A DNA stretch of 64,000 bases from Imbricaverruca yamaguchii (taxonomy: Eukaryota; Arthropoda; Thecostraca; Neoverrucidae), in contig JAOTOL010001645.1 in the NCBI GenBank assembly GCA_034440575.1, positions 1,571,501 to 1,635,500 on the forward strand. The letters are read 5' to 3'. Below, piece after piece: positions 1 to 13,200 of this stretch. The translations under genes and the position numbers were made by a program. The notes beneath the pieces were generated by a model. The model was not told where the DNA came from. It was given only the letters and a program-made list of their open reading frames with translations, and did not search any database. The first letter of the stretch is position 1, and the number at the start of each line of letters is the position of its first letter.

Positions 1-1195
1 TTGTTTTGAACAAATTTTGCAATGAATGATATAACTTCCAACACAGCATAACCTAATCTAACTTAACCAAATATAACTCCTTTGCATGCTTCATGAAGGT
101 AAACTGTGTGCACAACTTATATCATGTTACCTTAAACTGCAATGGTACCAACACAAACCTGAAGGCTTATCCTTGGGGAACATACTATATATAGAATATA
201 CCTATGTCAATGTGCTTAGAAGCTATCATAAGCACCTATGTATGTAGATATGTATGTACATGCATCAGTAGGTAGGCAGGTGGGCACCTACCTTAATAGG
301 TAACTAGGTAATTCCTAATGTTGATTCTAGAAAGAGAAATTCAATTTTTGAGCATTATCAGATAAAAATATATAGGGCCCAACAAAAACTTGAGGGCCTA
401 TCCTTAGGGGAACATACTATATATAAGATATCTATGTGCTTTAGAAACTATGCCAAATTGGCATGCTAGGGCAGGTCCTCCCATGTGACCACTCATTACC
501 CCTACAAATGTTAAATGTGATTGATATGCTTAAGTAAGTCATTAAGCAATCACTTGTGTGTTACAGGGTCACTTAATCCATGTGTGTGTTGTACTAGATT
601 GAGTGAATAGGGCTATATATGCTGCAGTGGGTAGGTGTTGGAAGGTAGATAGGATGTCTGGATAGGTATGATCTTGGCAGATATTTTATTTACAATTTAG
701 GATATAGTATTTCTCAGGGGGTTAAGTATTTTTTACCAGCTTTAGTGTCTTCCATTTAAAGACTTAACACATATGGGTCCCTGCAGGTCTTACCAAGCCT
801 TAACACTTAATGACTATCATGATAAGCTAGCAATGACAGTTTTTGACATTTCAGTTCTTACCAGTGGGAAAAGCCAGCAAGAGCAGGTTTGTTGGTAAAA
901 ATGTGAACATTGGAAATTTCTGGTTGTGAATCAGTCCAGCTTAGACATTCCTGCACTTCTTGCTTGTCCATTTTTCTCTTATTTTATTTGTCCAATATCA
1001 ATTAGAGTTTGGTGTTCTGTGTGAAATACCAAAAAAGCACATAGGTCCACAAGAGCTATTTTTGGGCTACCCCTTGGGATCTCAGATGTGCTACATGTCA
1101 CTGCTATATGGATGATTTTTACCACTTTATTGCAGACTATGAAGCAAAATATGATCCAAGTATAGTGGCCTGTTTATCAGGACAAATCAGAAGCC
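1..1195 (+). other. Upstream of Vps13 coding start: 5' flank / UTR
   Basis: AT-rich. A diverged direct duplication of about 60 bp (GGGGAACATACTATATATA, then a TATGTGCTT-like block) lies at about 161-232 and 389-450. No clear core promoter motif or transcript start could be supported, and a 5' UTR intron is possible. Confidence 0.5.
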
Positions 1196-1295
1196 ATGGT
1201 GTTTGAGTCTGTGGTTGCTGATGTTCTCAATAGATTTCTGGGTGACTTTGTGGAGGATTTGGATGGCTCTCAACTGAAGCTTGGAATATGGGGAG
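1196..1295 (+). CDS. Vps13: Vps13 exon 1 (start, chorein N-terminus)
   Basis: The ATG lies in a good context (gccATGG) and opens with [20 protein letters not shown], then QLKLGIWGG, the near-invariant start of the chorein domain. It covers residues 1-33 and ends in phase 1 at the donor gtaag. The start is chosen because VPS13 proteins begin exactly at M-V-[FL]-E-S. Confidence 0.96.
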
Positions 1296-4016
1296 GTAAG
1301 GAACAATATTCTGCCATGTGGTGAATATTGCACATGCACTGTGTGTCAGCCATGAAACCACTGATGTTTCTCATTTTATGATGTATTTGGACCATGTTAT
1401 GTACAAATGTTGAGCACATTGGACACACTGATATAGAAAGAAGTATGATGCAAGATTATGAAACTCCTTACATTTTTATGCTTCCAAAATGTATTTATGA
1501 AACATTCATCATCTCTGTCTTCACAAGGATGCATGGCATGGCTGTTCTTTTTGTGTGTGATGTGCCTATTCAGGGGAATTCATTGTGATTTTCTTGGCAT
1601 GGCTATATTTCAAGGTCAAAATGCTTCAATGCTTGCACTCAGTCTGTTTTCAGATATCCATACACATTTCTTAATTGATGTATTGCTCTATTAGTGTGCT
1701 TATGCTGCTTAGTGTGGTAAACTACTTTGGATGATGCTGCTGACTTAACTTTAGCAGATAGGTGGTGTTGCAATATGTTCTAATATTCTGAAAACCAACA
1801 GGACAAGGTATGACCTTCCCTCAAATTGCAGCACATGTGCAATTTGTACTGTATGGAATTGCATGAATGTTTTCCAATTGCAGGAGACGTCGTTCTGAAA
1901 GACCTCAGGCTGAAGGACACTGCCCTCAAGGAGCTGGACTTGCCCATCAAAACTATATCTGGATACCTTGGTAAGCATTTGGGCATCAGCAATGCATGAC
2001 ACTATACCCTGGGCATGATTAAGCTCCTGGCCTACCTCCACTCAAACATTTGTTACAATATTCACTGTCCTGTGTTGTGATGTGCCAGACATTCCAAAAT
2101 TGTGCCAAACATGTGTGACAATAGACTGTTGTGATGTGTCAGACTTGACTGTGTAATGTATATTAATGATTGGTTTGCATGTGAATCCCATGAGCTATGG
2201 CGCCTTGTAATTCCGAACCCTGTGCCGCGGTGTCGTGACACTCCTAGCCGTGTCCTGGCGTGGCAGACATGCTGTGACTGGCCAGACGTGTTGTGACGGG
2301 ACAGACGTGTCGTGGCGGGACAGACGTGTCGTGGCGTACCAGGCGAATCAAACTGGCACCAGATGCGTCGAGATGCGCCATGTATGCCGTGGCCCGCCAA
2401 ACGTATCGTGGCGTGCCAGACACGCCGCCACGTGCCAGATGTGTGACTCGCCAGACGTGTGATACAACAGACGTGTCACATCAGACGCATCAGACCTGTT
2501 GTGTAGGGAACTCGGTAGCGCAGTTGGTATCTGTATGACCGAAGCAGTCGATGCGCCCCTAAGGCCAAATAGCTCAGTTAGTAGAGCGTCGGATCGCAAG
2601 ATTGCGGAATCGAATCCATTTACCGAGTCCACCCGCGTCCAATCGGCGTGAGAGGTTGGCGACGCTATACGACCTAGTGGTTTATTGCTTCGTAAAAGAA
2701 GCCAATGATTTTATTCAGACGTGTGGTGACGCACCAGACGTGTCGCGACGTATCAGACGTGTGGTGAAGCATCAGACGTGTCGCGACGTATCAGACGTGT
2801 GGTGACGCACCAGACGTGTCGCGACGTATCAGACGTGTGGTGAAGCATCAGACGTGTCGCGACGTATCAGACGTGTTGTGACGCACCAGACGTGTCGCGA
2901 CGTATCAGACGTGTGGTGAAGCACCAGACGTGTCGCGACGTATCAGACGTGTGGGAAAAAACCACAGTCGCGACGTATCAGACGTGTGGTGAAGCACCAG
3001 ACGTGTCGCACGTATCGATGTGGGGAAGACAGACGTGTGGACTATCGACGTGTGGTGAAGCACCAGACGTGTCGCGACGTATCGGACGTGTTGTGACGTA
3101 TCAGACGTGTGGTGAAGCACCAGACGTGTCTGACCGACGCCGCTGCCGTGGCCGCAGGGAAGCTGGTGCTGAAGATCCCGTGGAAGCAGTTGTACACGGC
3201 GCCGGTGGTGGTGCTGGTGGAGCGGCTGCACCTGCTGGCCGTGCCCAGTCAGGACGTGGCGTACGACCGACAGCGCGAGGACACCATCGTGCGAGACCTG
3301 AAGCGACAGGCCATCGTCCGCTACGAGCAGCAGCAGCAGCTGGCCAACAGTGAGTGGCGTGCCGCCGACAGCCCTTGGGCCATGGTTGGAGTCTCCTATC
3401 TCTATGAAAGGTCGCCACAGCCGCTCTTGGGACGCCCGACCCCGACCAAATTATTCCAGATTTTATCGCATTTTTTTACCGACCAGTTTCAAGTACGTTA
3501 AAAAAAAGTTTAGGTCGCCAGCTTTGCTCGTTACTCAGCACCTTCCTTCACAGTATACTTTGTTATTATAGGTCCATCGGCTGGAATTATGTCGTCGGGC
3601 GCGACGGAATGGTCATGGCCATCGGCGTCGGAAATCAATTGCGTTAACGGTGGTGAGTGCAATATGACCCACTTGGGTTGACGCGCCATACGACTCAACC
3701 ATAAAGCCCTTAGCAATCGACCCGTTGACGGCGGGGTCGAAATTATGATATTGGACTTCTCGAATTTCTGATTGACCTTTCATGGGGATATTTGGATATG
3801 TTACCGACCAAATATATACTTATTTATTGCTATTAGTTTCGGCTGGTAACATGAGACGTACAAGCTCCAATCCCGTGATTGCATGATTTTGGAGCGAAAT
3901 AATAGAGCCGAGACTTACAACTCGTTATACATCAGTCTTGTATGTACGAATTTCTTACGCATTTGTTTAACCACGTATGTCAGCATTGTTCATCGCGCTG
4001 ATAGCTCACCTCACAC

Positions 4017-4105
<89 letters not shown>

Positions 4106-4170
4106 TATATATGTATATGTATATTATACATATATATATGCATATGTATATGTATATGTATACATATATA

Positions 4171-4210
<40 letters not shown>

Positions 4211-7200
4211 GTTTTTCTTTGATGTGTGGCTCATATTCTTTTTTTTTACATCACCTGAATATTTGCTGGGGTGATGTTACATAACCGGAGCCCTTGCAGT
4301 ACGTATTGTTTTGCATATAGATTGTGCACGAAAATATAATTTCACGAAAACATTTCGACGAATGGTTTAATGTCCCGTCATCCGACGCGCCTGGCAGTCT
4401 CCGTGTTCCCGACGTTATTTGGCTAATTACTACTTGATTCTCCCGGTCGGGAGTTGAATACTAGTACGCATAGCAACTCGAGCCATGTCCTGCGAAGCCA
4501 GGCTGTGGGAGAACGAAGGTCCGCGACTAATTTGGCGGCTTCAACCATGAACATATATTCTCGAAACCCCTCGAAACGAGAAGGGGGTATTAATGCTAAT
4601 GTTTGACTAATGTTGGTGCTTTTGGTCAGCTCCTGGACTCTAGGACATCGTTTCGTAATTGCGGAATCGATCTTGTACGTAGTGATTTCGTGCCTACGAA
4701 ATCCGGTGATTTTTTTGCATAGCTGGCTTGCAATCATATGAAAACTTGATTCCTTGGTTATTCCGTTGAATATTTACGATCGTGGACATTTTGTTTAACA
4801 ACAATTGGCCACATCATGCAAATTGATAGTCAACGTCAATATAATTTAAATACATCCTGGTGAGTTATTTGTCGTGCCAGCGCACGACCTGCCGTGGGTG
4901 GGAACTGCTGCAGAGATGTGCGTCCGCTGTGACGGCTGTAGTGCACCGTACACTGTGTGTCGGTCGGAGGGAAGGTCCGGGCGGCTCAACACCTGCAGCT
5001 GCCGCCTCCGAGCACCTGTACCACCGAGCGGTGATTACCACGTCTGCGCGTGGTGCCAGTCCCCACTGGTCCGTCACACGGCCGACGACTCGGTGGGGAC
5101 GGACGATACCGAGCCGAGCGGCTCTCCTGTGACAGGTGTGCGCTGTGGCGTGGGCGTCGCCGCCGTCGGGTGCGGCGAGTATCACAAGGCCACACAGTCG
5201 TCCCCATATCAAACGTGGAGCCTGCGAGCGCTGCTGGTGGCTGTTGACTTTACCACGCGTCAATTGATTTCCGTTATGAAGCGTCGCCAATCTCTCACGC
5301 CGATTGGTCGCTGGCGATGAGTAGAGACAGGTGGGACCGGAACCCACAACCCTTAAGTTTGGAGACGGGCACCTGACCCTTAGACTATTCATCCCATGTT
5401 AGCGATGCATGGAGCGAGCGCTCGTAGGGTTGGCGCCGTGCTCGTAAGCCTGCTGCCGACGCCACAGTCGTGGGCCATGTCGGTGCCGTCCGCTGATGAC
5501 CTCATCTGAATGCGGCGCGTCACCGGCAGTGTTTGCAGTCTGCTGCTCGATTATCCGCACACACGTCCCGCCCCCGACCGGCCCCTTCGGCCGGCGTTCG
5601 GGTCCGGCTGTCGGGGCGTGACGGCTCAAATGCTGCGGCGTGACGTGCTGACGGGGAGGGGGGTTGGTGCACTGCACGGCTCGGCGGAGCGGGGCGACAG
5701 AGGAGGGGTGCACTTTACGGCTCGGCGGAGCGGGGCGACAGAGGAGGGGTGCACCTGTACGGCTCGGCGGAGCGGGGCAACAGAGGAGGGGTGCACTGTA
5801 CGGCTCGGCGGAGCGGGGCAACAGAGGAGGGGAGACTGTACGGTTCGACGGAGCGGGGCAACAGAGGAGGGGAGACTGTACGGTTCGGCGGGGGAGAGGA
5901 GCTAATCATTGTAGTCTCGTATCGTCGGCGAGCCAACAGTCTATCGGCACGTACGGCACGATATGTCGGCTATACTTCGAGGCGGATAAACACAGCCGAC
6001 ACGTCGCCGCGCCGACAGCCGACATTGGCACATCGCTGCCAGATGTGGACGCCACAGTGTGCCCAACTCCGCGGCAGGGAGCCTCCAAGTGGTCCTGGCG
6101 ATGCTCGCTGCAAACCAATGCAGTGCGATACGGCTGCCCACCATCGGTCGGGAACACATAGGCGCATTGTTGGTCATGCAACGTCGTCATGGTACGCGCA
6201 TGGTCGCGCGGGGTGTCCGTGCCGTCGCTGTCTGCTCCCGGATCTGGGCCTGGCCCCTTGATCTGATCCCTTTGTCTCCCGATCCTCCGATCCTCCGATC
6301 CCCTGATCCCATGATCCCCTGACACCAGACCTGGACCTGACGGAAGTATAGATGTGTTGCCGTGTAGGCTCACAGGTCGCACAGCTGGCGGCGGCGGGGC
6401 GAGCCCTGACAGTGTGCTTGATGCGGCGCTGTTGTGATACTGTCTGTAGTAACTCCATGCCCAGTTGGGTGAGCCGTTTATCAGTAGCTGAACTCGACCG
6501 GGACCCAGATGATCCGTACTGATGATGACGTGATGACCCTCAGTGACAACCAGGTGTCCCCAAGAAACATCCCGTGACTCGGATCACTCCCTGTGACCCT
6601 GTTGACTCTCGATGACCCCGATGACCGCGATGATCCAATGACTCAAATTAACCCATAATGACCTAAGATAACTTCGAGTGACAGTCAGGTGTCCCCTAGA
6701 GACCTTCGGTGATCCAATGGAGAACTTCATTAATCTTGACTGATCCCAAATAATCGCATGATGACCCCCGTGCCGTCCGCCGCAGCCTCGGACACAGCCC
6801 AGCAGAAGGATGACACATTTGTGGAGAAGCTGGTCACACAGATCATCAAGAACGTCGAAATCACCGTCAAAGACATCCACATCCGCTACGAGGATCAGGT
6901 AGACCACTGCTCGCTTTTACTTATGCCGTCGTTGTTAACCATGTGTGACTGAGCGCTTTTGGTTGGCGCTGAATGGTCAGCTCCCTGTGCCAGTATGCTC
7001 AGACAACCCTGGTGGTGGAGAGATGTATTGTCAAGGCCCATAAGAGACGCATGCGAATCTGAATGTGTAGACCGAAGTTAAAAGAAGGCCGACCCATTTG
7101 GAAACTGAGTGCGGGACTCGGTATGGGGCATGGGCTGCGGTTCGGCAAGCCGGCTGGCCCGAGCGTCCGCTGGCTCAGTTTTCTGCTGCAAAGGGCAATG

Positions 7201-10200
7201 GTGTACCAACACTGCTGGACCACGCGTGCTGCTCTCCAGTTGTGCTCACGAGGAGGCAGCCTCACCACCTACCCAGGGGCTCACCACCTTCTACCCAGGT
7301 CCTCATCACCTTCCCAGGAGGGGGTGGGGAGGATTGGCCGGTGCGTACCCACTCCTGGAGTGGCCCCGATAATATTGCGTCGCAGTAGTTGGCTCAGTGA
7401 TATGACGCATGTGACGCGTTTTTGTATCAGCGGTTCGGACCCGAGGAGAGAGTGCAGGCGAACGCGGCTCTATGGTGACGGTGACTCATGAACACTGTTT
7501 GGTGGGTGGTGCGGCTTCACGTGACCGTCAAGTGATAGTGGCCGCGTGACCCGATAGCCACGTGATGCAGCAGCACGGTTATAGCAGCGATGGTTGATTA
7601 TTTGGGGTTAAGGGCGCGCCGACTACGAGGTCATTGCAGCGGGGCGGCACGTGATAATGAGTCACGCGCGGTTCTTTACGGCAGGTGGCTGCCGCCCTGT
7701 GCACCCACGTGACACCAACTGTCCAGCACGAATGTACGACTAATCCGCCGCTGTGAGGAAAATGTTTTTTTTTGGTGTGTTTATTTGTACAAATTAATGC
7801 TGAACATTAAAATGGAAGCGAACAATTTCAGTTTGGCTTAGACTAGGTACCACTCGATGCGCTGGATGAGCGAGAGCAGGAGACAGTCGGAGGGGAACAA
7901 GATCGGTCATCGTACCATTTTCGGCGAAGAATTTGTGATGGGAGGCCATCACTCGTATATGAGTATGAAGTTTAGGCCTTACAAGCTGCTACCGGCAGCA
8001 AGTAGCACACGGGAGTGAGCAGTGACGCACCATATGTGGACATGCAACATATGCCGCTGTGGTGGATGGCAAGGCCACCGGCGCCAGCGCCTGCTGGCGA
8101 CGTGCTAATCACCAGCTCTCCACTGACAACTGCAACACAGTTCAGGTGGTCAGAGAGGGAAATCCCGGTGGGCTTCCACTAAACGGCCGGGCACTGCAGA
8201 CAGCCGACGAAAGTATGTGCGGTGCTCGTGACACGAGCTCGCACCGTAACACATATTGTGAGGCCCTCCAGCACAAATCATCATCATCATCATAACGTTT
8301 ATTGCAATCGTCTTACAGTTTTGTTGGATATTCACTCAGAGTGGTGCAGAAGCACCAGGTGCTTAAATCAAGGCACCTATCTGAAGTCGTGGATTGACAT
8401 TGTAGCACAATTTATACATGAGCACACTCTTCTCAATCTGATATGTTCTGATATATCCCTAACCGCCGACGCCACAGATCACCCGTGAAGTCACCGCCCA
8501 ATCTAGCATGGGTCGCGACCCCAATTTAGTGCAGCTTTAGGCCATTATTAACTGGTTGGCAATGTTAGTTCATGTCAAATATATGAGTTTCGAACAAAAA
8601 GTTGTGAAAATGGTAAGGCACCACCCAACCGTCGTTTTCGCTCAAGCGCACAAACACGTGGACCTCAAACGATACATGGCCTAACAGCCACCCGAATTCC
8701 GTCCGACTTCCAGGGTTCCGTCCGATCTCCAGCGGAATGGCTGTGGAGAGGTTGGCGGAGGAATAGGAAGCCCTGTCACCACTCGCCATAGGTCCCGTTC
8801 TCGATTATCCTCGCCCGTGGCTACCCTGTCCACCCCTATCCACGAGACTGAGCCACGAGACTATCTGACGTATATGTCACATGGCCCTTCGTGGCTGGTG
8901 CGCGCCGGGGACTGACTGATAACGAATCATTAAATCGATAAATCAGCAATGTAATCAGTGATATGCGCGCGCTGGTGGGGCGTTGATCGCCTGTCCTGGT
9001 TTCCCTGCCATAACTTGCAAACGGGCAGCGCCGCGGTGGCGTGCTATCCGCTGACTGGAGATGTGCGTGCTTGTGGAGGATGGATCGCCCGTCTTCTGAT
9101 TTTCCTGATTTTTTTTGCTGTAACTTGCGAACGAGCAGCGCCCACGGCCTTGAGTTGTCTGCTATCTGCAGATATGCGCGCTGGTGGGGGATATATCGCA
9201 TTTTCTGGTTGTCTTGCGATAAATTACGAGCGAGCAGCGCCGTGGTGCCACGCTGGCTGCAGATGAGTGCCAGGCATCACCCTCGTGACGTTTATAATAA
9301 CAAAATCGGTCCATAGCTGTGGCTGTCACGTGCCACCAGAGCCGGGAGGTCAGTTCGCGGGCGGCCTGATGGTCGGCGAGCGGCGGCGGGTGACGTGTCG
9401 AGCAGGCGGGCCGCCGTGCTATCGGTGTGCGATGGCAGCTGCCGGTAGAACTTGGCTGACTTAATCTGATATGATTGATGCAGCGTGAGATGTAGGTTAT
9501 CAGTATCACACACGGACCAATGAGGGAAAAAATAGCCAACATTTTGCATATTCATTTACATTACGGAGTTTGCGATCCATTAAACCTTCTACGAATTCGA
9601 ATTTGTGTTACTTTTACTCCGGCTTCGTGGCTCTGGGTCTCCGACAATTGCTCTGTTTTCGCAAATTTATGTCTGCCATGCTACTACAGCGCTATTCATC
9701 TCCCTCTTTGGATGTTACCCCTACATGTTAATACGTGATGCGATAGCGATTGACCGGCAACCTTCTCCGCAAATGAGTTATTATATGTGAAGCTGCGCTG
9801 CAAATGTTATCCAGCGGGGCTCCTCAAGGGAAGTTTACTTTCTGTTTTTTTTCTAACGGAAAAGCAAAACGTGTTAGTGTTTTGGAGATACAACTAACGC
9901 AACATTTTTAGGCTACGTCATATTCCTTGGCGATAATCAGTGGAAGACTCCGTCGTTGATCATAAAATTATCCTTCCTGTTAATTCAGGATCCGTGGAAA
10001 GTCTCCTATCTAGTCAACGCTCCGGAATATAGGAACACTCGTGAGAATTGATGCTCTCATATGCTAAACGTATAGTGTATGTTCGAAGCGTAATTATGTA
10101 TTTTCTTTTTGTTTTGGCCTCGTGAATGATAAAACTGAGCCCTGCCACCGGCTTGATGTCCTTTATAGAGGTGACTTCGATTTTGGCTTCGTCAAGTTCC

Positions 10201-13200
10201 AAATGTATTTGCTTTGCAGCCAGAGCAAGGGCTTTAGCCTGGATATGTGCAGTGCTGTGAGCATGTCTTACCCTGTATGGGACACGCTCTTTGTGCAGTG
10301 CTGTGAGCGGACCGTATCCCGTCTCTGCAGACGACCGCGCCGGAGACGCCATTTGCGCTGGGGGTGACGCTGCACACGCTCACTCTGGAGAGCACCGACA
10401 ACCACTGGAAGCCGGCCATCGTCACCGACGCCGTCAAGCAGATCTACAAGGTGAGGCTACAAAGTCAGGTCACCATTCCAGGTCATTACACCAGGTCACC
10501 GTCTCTGGTCACCGCCTTATGTCAGTCGCCATCTCTGGCCGTTGCGTCCAGCCACTCAGGTAACACTCAGATAAGTGAGTGTCCTCGTTCTAAGTGCATC
10601 TCACAACGCCGCCGACCGCCGCCTGTACGTGGTGATGCATCGCTGGCTCTTTTACTGCCACATGAATCTACCAGGTATGTGCGATTTTCAGAACAGTTCA
10701 TCGCCTTACAGGAGACCATACACCGGTGTTCCACCATGCAAAATACTCGCGGTGACGGCGCGCCAGAAATGATAAGCATTCGAAGCTAACGGTCGTTTTA
10801 CCGTTAGCTTTATCAAGCTTTCCCATGGCAGAATGAGCCACAAGAAATCCCACCGTCCCCAGGACGTGCGCAGAAAACATGGTGTCCCTCGTGCACCACA
10901 GTCTGGCGTATCCGAGCTGTGACGCTGGCAGTGATTGGAAATGTTAGTGACCCGCGACCCCGTGACTCGAGTGACACGTGACTCGAGCCGGACGGGTAGC
11001 CTCAGCAGCAGACGGACGCTGCCGGTCGGCAGCGGCAGCGGTTTGCTCAGGTCGAGGGTGTTGTCTGAGAAGACGGCTTGTCACAGGGATGGTCGACACA
11101 GAAGAGTGCGGGTGGTTGGTGTGCTCACTCGCTATATGCCCGAGACGTGGGTCAAACGGTGGATGCACCAAATAAACATGTCCAAACCCTTCCGCCACAG
11201 TAGTGTGTTTATTGTCGCTACCAACTCCTTGACCTGAAGCGAACGACGCTCGCAGTATTGGTAGGTTTCGAAGGGAGACAACTGCTTCTGCAGGATTTCG
11301 GGAGGACTCAATTGAACACGGCTGACTGGGCTCACTTTAGTTCCGAGCAGAGCTTTGCTATCGTCGTCAGTTCCCGCCCTGATGTTTGCATGTCAGTGAC
11401 CGACCCACCCTCCCTGTCCTCCGCTCATCAGTGTCCGACTCACCTTTCGCGATCGTCTCTCTGTCAGTGTCCGACCCACCCTCCCCTGGTGTCCCTCTGT
11501 GAGTCTCCGACCCACCCTCCCCTGGTGCCCCGTCTCTCAGTTGCCCGACCCACCCTCCCCTGGTGTCCCTCTGTGAGTCTCCGACCCACCCTCCCCTGGT
11601 GCCCCGTCTGTCAGTGTCCGACCCACCCTCCCCTGGTGTCCCTCTGTGAGTCTCCGACCCACCCTCCCCTGTTGTCCGTCTGTCAGTGTCCGACCCACCC
11701 TCCCCTGTTGTCCGTCTGTCAGTGTCCGACCCACCCTCCCCTGGTGCCCCGTCTGTGAGTCTCCGACCCACCCTCCCCTGGTGCCCCGTCTGTGAGTCTC
11801 CGACCCACCCTCCCCTGGTGTCCCGTCTGTCAGTTGTTCTACCCACCCTCCCCAGGTGTCCCGTCTGTGAGTGTCCGACCCACCCTCCCCTGGTGTCCCT
11901 CTGTCAGTGTCCGACCCACCCTCCCCTGGTGTCCGTCTGTCAGTGTCCGACCCACCCTCCCCTGGTGTCCGTCTGTCAGTGTCCGACCCACCCTCCCCTG
12001 GTGTCCCTCTGTCAGTGTCCGACCCACCCTCCCCTGGTGTCCCTCTGTCAGTGTCCGACCCACCCTCCCCTGGTGTCCGTCTGTGAGTCTCCGACCCACC
12101 CTCCCCTGGTGTCCGTCTGTGAGTCTCCGACCCACCCTCCCTGGTGTCCGTCTGTCAGTCTCCGACCCACCCTCCCCTGGTGTCCGTCTGTCAGTTCCGA
12201 CCCACCCTCCCCTGGTGTCCGTCTGTCAGTGTCCGACCCACCCTCCCCTGGTGTCCGTCTGTGAGTTCCGACCCACCCTCCCCTGGTGTCCGTCTGTGAG
12301 TTCCGACCCACCCTCCCCTGGTGTCCGTCTGTGAGTCTCCGACCCACCCTCCCCTGGTGTCCGTCTGTGAGTCTCCGACCCACCCTCCCCTGGTGTCCGT
12401 CTGTCAGTGTCCGACCCACCCTCCCCTGGTGTCCGTCTGTCAGTGTCCGACCCACCCTCCCCTGGTGTCCCTCTGTCAGTGTCCGACCCACCCTCCCCTG
12501 GTGTCCGTCTGTGAGTCTCCGACCCACCCTCCCCTGGTGTCCCTCTGTCAGTGTCCGACCCACCTCCCCTGGTGTCCGTCTGTCAGTGTCCGACCCACCC
12601 TCCCCTGGTGTCGTGTCTGTGACCCACCCTCCCCTTTCGACCCACCCTCCCCTGGTGTCCGTCTGTGAGTCTCCGACCCACCCTCCCCTGGTGTCCCTCT
12701 GTCAGACCACTCCCCTGGTGTCCGTCTGTGAGTCCCGACCCACCCTCCCCTGGTGTCCGTCTGTCAGTGTCCGACCCACCCTCCCCTGGTGTCCGTCTGT
12801 GAGTCTCCACCCACCCTCCCCTGGTGCCCGTCTGTGAGTCTCCGACCCACCCTCCCCTGGTGTCCGTCTGTCAGTCTCCGACCCACCCTCCCCTGGTGTC
12901 GTCTGTGAGTCTCCGACCCACCCTCCCCTGGTGTCTCTGTGAGTCTCCGACCCACCCTCCCTTGTGCCCCGTGCCTGTGAGTCTCCGACCCACCCTCCCC
13001 TGGTGTCCCTCTGTCCGTGCCCGGCCCACCTCCCATGGTCGTCCGTCTACCAGTGTTCGACCCATGTTCAGTGTGAGGAAATTGACTGATCTATAATTTT
13101 TCTTTCGCGCAATGTTGCCCGGTTGTATGCACGCCATTCGAGCTAGAACTTGTTACTGCGAGGTAGGCATCCTGCTATTTTAAATATTTTGAAAGTACCA

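Larger units (their letters stand above)
2230..3130 (+). repeat. Minisatellite, 19-bp subunits (38-bp higher order), intron 2
   Basis: Alternating cagacgtgtcgcgacgtat and cagacgtgtggtgaagcac, regular from about 2715 and more diverged from 2230. Interrupted by the tiny element and SINE at 2527-2708. Ends about 30 bp before exon 3. Confidence 0.85.
3350..6785 (+). other. Intron 3: no gene, simple repeats and one SINE
   Basis: Contains (TA)n at about 4019-4206, a SINE at 5250-5400, a 41-bp minisatellite at about 5664-5895, a small CGATCCTC-type repeat near 6270-6320 and TGATGACC-rich sequence at 6510-6750. No VPS13-like exon was recognised. Confidence 0.7.
6899..10330 (+). other. Intron 4: no gene seen
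   Basis: Holds a tiny hairpin element at 7592-7640 and three diverged copies of a roughly 110-bp repeat at 8958-9265 (shared TGCGCGCTGGTGGGG and CGAGCAGCGCC). Otherwise no recognisable feature. Confidence 0.6.

Noticed and set aside
3883..4284. Tyr-Ile repeat ORFs
   Set aside because: Translation of the (TA)n microsatellite.
11258..13096. Long Pro/Ser-rich ORFs on both strands
   Set aside because: Produced by the 36-bp minisatellite, whose length is divisible by three. No conserved domain, and open in several frames at once.
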